Shown here: positions 5,793 through 9,245 of the stretch, piece after piece
Position numbering within the stretch: the first letter of the stretch is position 1
Layout: every line of letters starts with the position of its first letter
Source of the DNA: Oscillospiraceae bacterium
Lineage (GTDB): Bacteria; Bacillota; Clostridia; Oscillospirales; UBA929
Assembly (NCBI GenBank): GCA_031258665.1
Contig: JAIRML010000166.1
Coordinates: 1-9,245 of the forward strand
Length of the DNA stretch: 9,245 nt
Direction of reading: 5' to 3'
Program-made: the position numbers and the translations under genes
Notes under the pieces: model-generated
The model's database searches: none
What the model was told of the DNA's origin: nothing
The model's input: the letters and a program-made list of their open reading frames with translations, nothing else

Positions 5793-5821
5793 TTTCCGCG
5801 CGCGGGGCGGGGCGGTATACT
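5793..5821 (+). promoter_or_regulatory. Putative activator-dependent promoter of pstSCAB
   Basis: TATACT at 5816-5821 is a good -10. The matching -35 position (5793-5798, TTTCCG) is poor at 17 bases spacing, which is usual for promoters that need a bound activator. Transcription would begin near 5828, leaving about 29 bases with AGGGAG (5839-5844) before the pstS ATG. Confidence 0.5.
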
Positions 5822-5856
5822 GAGGCAGAGCGAAACGAAGGGAGAAATGGAAAACG

Positions 5857-6795
5857 ATGAAAAAGACAACCGGCATCCTCCTCGCGCTCCTTGCGCTGAC
5901 AGCGGCCCTCCTGTTCACGGCCTGCGGCGCAACCGACGCCGGCACACCGACGCCCCCGGCGGCGGCCGATGTGCCCCCCAGCAGCCCGCCGGCCGCGCCG
6001 CCGGCGGACGGCACACCCGCCGAAGACGACACGCCGGCCCCCCCACTGAGCGGCGTGGTGAAGACGGGCGGTTCCACCTCGGTGGAGACAGTCATGAACG
6101 CCCTGATCTTTCAGTTCCAGGCGGACAACACCGGCGTCACCGTCGATTACGAGATGAACGGCTCGGGCGACGGGATCAAAAACACGATCAGCGGCCTGTA
6201 CGAGATCGGACATTCCAGCCGCGAACTCAAATCGGACGGCAGCGAGGACGGCCTCGACGCCATCGCCTACGCCATCGACGGCATCGCGGTGGTCGCGAAC
6301 CTCGAAAACACGGTGTCCGACCTGACGAAGGACCAGCTCCTCGGCATCTACACCGGCGCCGTCTCGAACTGGCAGGACGTGGGCGGCCCAGACGCCCCGA
6401 TCACCGTGGTGACCCGCGAGCCCGGCTCCGGCACCCGGAGCGCCTTCGCGGAGATCATCGGCCTTGAGAAAGACGACACCCCCATCGCCGCGGACGCGAG
6501 TGTCGTCGACAGCACGGGAGCGGTGCAGACCACGGTCTCCCAGAACCCCAACGCAATCGGCTACATGTCTTTCTCCGATGTGGACGACACCAAGGTAAAC
6601 GCCGTCCCCTACGAGGGCGTCGCGATCTCGACGGACACCCTGAAGAGCGGCGACTACTTGTTAAAACGCGAATTCTATCTGCTGACCCGCACGGGCGCCG
6701 CCCTCTCCCCCGCCGCGCAGGCATTTACGGACTTTGTCCTGGGCGCGGACGGGCAGCGGATCGTGGCCGATAACAAATTGCTGCCGATCCGATGA
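5857..6795 (+). CDS. pstS: Phosphate ABC transporter substrate-binding lipoprotein PstS
   Basis: PstS binds inorganic phosphate at the outer face of the membrane and delivers it to PstC/PstA. The 312-residue precursor has a lipoprotein signal (KK, hydrophobic stretch 7-20, lipobox FTAC with Cys23 as the lipidated residue). A Pro/Ala/Asp-rich linker (about 24-62) follows, then a periplasmic-binding-protein fold. Phosphate-contact motifs are GGSTS (71-75), NGSGDGIK (101-108), GHSSREL (118-124) and REPGSGTRSAF (187-197). NAIGYMS (232-238) is another PstS signature. The start ATG 5857 is set by the signal peptide; AGGGAG lies 12 bases upstream, slightly far. A nearer ATG at 5847 is out of frame. 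The stop overlaps the pstC start as ATGA. The linker is long and low in complexity. Confidence 0.96.
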   Translation: MKKTTGILLALLALTAALLFTACGATDAGTPTPPAAADVPPSSPPAAPPADGTPAEDDTPAPPLSGVVKTGGSTSVETVMNALIFQFQADNTGVTVDYEMNGSGDGIKNTISGLYEIGHSSRELKSDGSEDGLDAIAYAIDGIAVVANLENTVSDLTKDQLLGIYTGAVSNWQDVGGPDAPITVVTREPGSGTRSAFAEIIGLEKDDTPIAADASVVDSTGAVQTTVSQNPNAIGYMSFSDVDDTKVNAVPYEGVAISTDTLKSGDYLLKREFYLLTRTGAALSPAAQAFTDFVLGADGQRIVADNKLLPIR

Positions 6796-7757
6796 GCCGG
6801 CGGCGCCGCAAGCCCAATCGGCCCCGCACATCCGGCCCGGCCGGGGCGGGGCCGTCCGCGCGCCCCGTCGGCGCCGTCCGGCGGGCGGGGGCGCCGGTGG
6901 AGCGCGCGATGCACGGACTCTTTCTGCTCTGCGGCCTGCTGGCCGTGGCCGCCGTCCTCTTCATGGCGGTCTATATGGTCGCCTCGGGCGGCCCCGTCAT
7001 CGCGAAGGTCGGCCCGGGGCCGTTCCTGCTGGGCCAAACCTGGGACCCGGAGCGGGCACAGTTTGGGATCCTCCCGATGATCCTCGCCTCCCTGGCGGCC
7101 ACCCTCGGCGCCGTCCTCGTCGCGCTGCCCGCCGGCATCTTGTCGGCCGTCTTTTTGGCCAAGCTCGCGCCGCCGCGCATCGCCGCCGCCTTGCGGGCGC
7201 TCATAGACCTGCTCGCGGGCATCCCCTCGGTCGTCTACGGGCTCCTCGGCGCGCTGCTCATCGCGCCCGCCATCTTCCGGCTGCAGACGGTGCTCGGGCT
7301 CCCCACCCGGGGCAGCCTGCTCGCGGCGATTTTGCTGCTGGTCATCATGATCCTGCCGACGATCATCAGCGTCTCCGAGAGCGCCATCCGCTCTGTGCCC
7401 GCGCCCTATGAGGACGCGGCGCTGGCGCTTGGCTCCACCCGGCTGCAGAGTCTCTTCAAAGTGACGGTGCCCGCCGCCCGGAGCGGCATCGCCGCGGGCG
7501 CCGTGCTGGGCACGGGGCGCGCCATCGGCGAGGCCATGGCGGTCATCATGGTGGCCGGGAACGCCGCCATCCTGCCGGAGCTGCTGAAGCCGGTGCGCCT
7601 GCTGACCGCCTCGATCCCCCTCGAGTGGGCCTACTCCGGCGGGCTGCACCGCGAGGCGCTGTACGGGATCGGCCTCACGCTCTTCGTCTTCATCATGATC
7701 ATCAACATCGTGCTGAACCACATGATCAAAAAGGGCGGTGTGTCGCTTGATGTCTGA
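6792..7757 (+). CDS. pstC: Phosphate ABC transporter permease PstC
   Basis: PstC is one of the two membrane permeases of the PstSCAB phosphate importer. The 321-residue product has hydrophobic segments at about 41-64, 95-124, 137-161, 176-195, 234-258 and 290-310. The cytoplasmic coupling (EAA) loop is EDAALALGSTRLQSLFKVTV (207-226), which docks on PstB. SIPLEWAYSGGLHREALYGI (274-293) near the C-terminus is typical of PstC. The start overlaps the pstS stop (ATGA), implying coupled translation. An Arg/Pro/Gly/Ala-rich stretch of about 39 residues precedes the first membrane helix, longer and more basic than usual; Met40 would be a later start but lacks the overlap logic. The stop overlaps pstA by 8 bases. 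Confidence 0.95.
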   Translation: MSRRRRKPNRPRTSGPAGAGPSARPVGAVRRAGAPVERAMHGLFLLCGLLAVAAVLFMAVYMVASGGPVIAKVGPGPFLLGQTWDPERAQFGILPMILASLAATLGAVLVALPAGILSAVFLAKLAPPRIAAALRALIDLLAGIPSVVYGLLGALLIAPAIFRLQTVLGLPTRGSLLAAILLLVIMILPTIISVSESAIRSVPAPYEDAALALGSTRLQSLFKVTVPAARSGIAAGAVLGTGRAIGEAMAVIMVAGNAAILPELLKPVRLLTASIPLEWAYSGGLHREALYGIGLTLFVFIMIINIVLNHMIKKGGVSLDV

Positions 7758-8634
7758 ACCGGCCGGCATCGGCCCGATCACCGTAAAGAAGCGGCGCGGC
7801 GGGGAGACGGCGCTGTACGGCCTCATCTACCTGCTGTCGGCCGGCATCCTGGTGATGGTGCTGTACTTTGTCATCTACATTTTGACGCGCGGTATCCCCG
7901 CGGTCACGCCCGCCTTTTTGACGACGGCGCCCAACCCGATCGAAAAAACCGTGGGCATCTTCCCCAGTCTGGTGAATACGCTGTATATCATCTTCTTCTC
8001 GCTGCTCATCGCTGTCCCCTTCGGCGTGGGCGGCGCGATCTACCTGAACGAATACGCGAAACACCGGCGGCTCACCGCTCTTATCGAGTTTGCCGCCGGC
8101 GTCCTCTCCGGCATCCCGTCCATCCTATACGGGATCTTTGGCTATGTGTTCTTCTGCCTGCTGCTGGACCTCAAGGTGTCGCTGCTCGCGGGCGTGCTCA
8201 CGCTGACCATCATGGTGCTGCCGATCATCCTGCGCACGACCCAGGAGGCGCTCAGAACCGTGCCGGTCTCCTACCGGGAGGGCGCGCTGGGCCTCGGCGC
8301 CGCCAAATGGCACATGATCCGGACCCTCCTGCTGCCCTGCTCGCTGAAGGGCGTCTTGGCCGGCGTCATCCTCTCGATCGGCCGCATGGTCAGCGAGAGC
8401 GCGGCGCTGCTCCTCGTGGCCGGCGGCAGCGCCATGTACATGCCGGCGGGCAGTCTGTTCGACCAGCTGGCGAGTTCCGGCTCCACCCTCTCGGTCGAGC
8501 TGTACCGCTACGCCTACTCACGGGGCGACAACGAGACCGCGTTCGGCATCGCGGCGGTGCTGCTGTTCATCGTGATCACGCTGAACATCCTGACACGGCT
8601 TGTGGCCCGCCGTCTGACGGCGACCGGCCATTGA
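7750..8634 (+). CDS. pstA: Phosphate ABC transporter permease PstA
   Basis: PstA pairs with PstC to form the transmembrane phosphate path. The 294-residue product has hydrophobic segments at about 22-46, 73-98, 113-138, 142-161, 201-226 and 263-285. The EAA-type loop is SYREGALGLGAAKWHMIRTL (174-193), and GRMVSESAALLLVAGG (211-226) is the following conserved stretch. GIFPSLVNTLYI (69-80) and AIYLNEYA (96-103) are typical of PstA. I chose ATG 7750, which overlaps the pstC end by 8 bases. GTG 7738 in the same frame would add four residues (start-CRL) and sits nearer to AAGGG, so the start is uncertain by 12 bases. It is followed by a 57-base gap to pstB. Confidence 0.95.
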   Translation: MSEPAGIGPITVKKRRGGETALYGLIYLLSAGILVMVLYFVIYILTRGIPAVTPAFLTTAPNPIEKTVGIFPSLVNTLYIIFFSLLIAVPFGVGGAIYLNEYAKHRRLTALIEFAAGVLSGIPSILYGIFGYVFFCLLLDLKVSLLAGVLTLTIMVLPIILRTTQEALRTVPVSYREGALGLGAAKWHMIRTLLLPCSLKGVLAGVILSIGRMVSESAALLLVAGGSAMYMPAGSLFDQLASSGSTLSVELYRYAYSRGDNETAFGIAAVLLFIVITLNILTRLVARRLTATGH

Positions 8635-8691
8635 GATTGAGCTCGCCCGCGTGGCGGGTACACCAGATATGTGGCATGGGGAGGAAACAAG

Positions 8692-9245
8692 ATGACGATG
8701 GAGAATGCCCGGCCGCGGGACGCCCGCGCGGAAAATGTCCGGCCGCGGGATGTCCGGGCGGAATACGTTCCGGCGGAGAACGTCCGGCTGTATACGAAGG
8801 ACCTGCACCTGTATTACGGCGATGTCCACGCGCTGAAGGGCGTCGACATGGAGATCCGCGGACACCATGTGACCGCGCTGATCGGGCCGTCCGGCTGCGG
8901 AAAGTCCACCTGCCTAAAGACGCTCAACCGCATGAACGATGTGGTGCCGAAGGTCCGGATCACCGGCTCCGTCGTGCTCGACGGGGAGGATGTCTACGGA
9001 AAGGCGGTGGACGTGACGGTGCTGCGCCGGAAGGTGGGGATGGTCTTTCAGGCGCCCAACCCCTTCCCGATGAGCGTGTACGACAACATCGCCTACGGCC
9101 CCCGCGTTCACGGGGTCAAACGGCGCATCGCGCTCGACGAAATCGTGGAGCGGAGCCTGACCGGCGCCGCGCTCTGGGACGAGGTGAAGGACCGCCTGAA
9201 AAAACCGGCGCTCAGCCTGTCGGGCGGCCAGCAGCAGCGGCTGTG
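8692..9245 (+). CDS. pstB: Phosphate ABC transporter ATP-binding protein PstB, cut by the window end
   Basis: PstB is the ATPase that drives the PstCA channel. The window holds 184 complete codons: Walker A GPSGCGKST (65-73), TLNRMND (77-83, a PstB hallmark), the Q-loop in VFQAPNPFP (118-126) with Gln120, and the ABC signature LSGGQQQR (176-183). Walker B and the H-loop lie beyond the end. The start ATG 8692 follows ggggagg at 7 bases, an excellent ribosome site stronger than those of pstC and pstA. The first ~31 residues are an extra N-terminal extension built from a five-residue repeat; the canonical PstB start would be near VRLYTKDLHLYYG (31-43). The next gene is not visible; phoU often follows in such operons. 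Confidence 0.96.
   Translation, partial: MTMENARPRDARAENVRPRDVRAEYVPAENVRLYTKDLHLYYGDVHALKGVDMEIRGHHVTALIGPSGCGKSTCLKTLNRMNDVVPKVRITGSVVLDGEDVYGKAVDVTVLRRKVGMVFQAPNPFPMSVYDNIAYGPRVHGVKRRIALDEIVERSLTGAALWDEVKDRLKKPALSLSGGQQQRL
8701..8790 (+). repeat. Six-fold 15-nt (three-fold 30-nt) tandem repeat in the pstB 5' coding region
   Basis: Three consecutive 30-base units (8701-8730, 8731-8760, 8761-8790) share 25/30 (units 1 and 2) and 19/30 (units 2 and 3) bases by my count. Each splits into two 15-base halves, so the protein reads ENARP, RDARA, ENVRP, RDVRA, EYVPA, ENVRL. Copy-number change would keep the reading frame. Confidence 0.8.

Noticed and set aside
4708..6213. 501-codon minus-strand frame crossing ilvE and the divergent promoter region
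   Set aside because: It is out of frame with ilvE, runs antisense into pstS and shows no domain; it is open by base composition only.
6675..7826. 383-codon minus-strand frame opposite pstC
   Set aside because: Its Asp/Gly/Gln/Arg/His-rich translation is typical of the antisense of a GC-rich membrane protein gene.
8646..8658. Stem cccgc-gtg-gcggg between pstA and pstB as a terminator
   Set aside because: The stem has only 5 pairs and no T run follows. It might modulate pstB expression but is too weak to annotate.

Overview
The window is a GC-rich bacterial chromosome segment. The gene content and style suggest a high-GC member of the Clostridia (Firmicutes), perhaps near the Oscillospirales. 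Pointers to this are a clostridial-type MurA and branched-chain aminotransferase, a zinc-ribbon/DUF2007 protein, an AgrC-like GHKL kinase remnant, Firmicute-like TTNACA Pho boxes, G-rich Shine-Dalgarno sites, and short hairpin repeats of a kind I recall from gut Firmicutes. The taxon is an inference; no rRNA gene is present to confirm it.

Layout. Bases 1-667 hold no intact gene: a cluster of small hairpins (1-103), then remnants of a GHKL histidine kinase (177-350) and of a beta-propeller-like protein with a frameshift (352-595). On the minus strand, read right to left, come ilvE (5552-4488), murA (4217-2928), a 20-codon remnant of rlmH (2920-2861), a zinc-ribbon/DUF2007 gene (2847-2389) and an alpha-phosphoglucomutase (2392-668). 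The last two overlap by ATGA. murA has its own TATAAT promoter, so murA, DUF2007 and pgcA are probably one transcript and ilvE a separate one. On the plus strand, divergent from ilvE, is a high-affinity phosphate uptake operon, pstS-pstC-pstA-pstB, whose last gene is cut by the window end. Three TTNACA-type boxes at 11-base periodicity precede it, so PhoP/PhoB control is likely.

Functionally, PstS captures phosphate outside the cell, PstC and PstA form the channel and PstB powers it. MurA starts peptidoglycan precursor synthesis, PgcA interconverts glucose-1-P and glucose-6-P for envelope glycans, and IlvE makes or degrades branched-chain amino acids.

I see no new multi-gene system. The unusual content is small-scale. 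One dispersed hairpin repeat is present twice in opposite orientation: one copy lies in frame inside the DUF2007 protein and the other supplies the ilvE stop codon. An AT-rich MITE-like palindrome sits between the divergent ilvE and pst promoters. rlmH is reduced to its first 20 codons between murA and the DUF2007 gene. PstB has an N-terminal extension made of a 15-nt tandem repeat.
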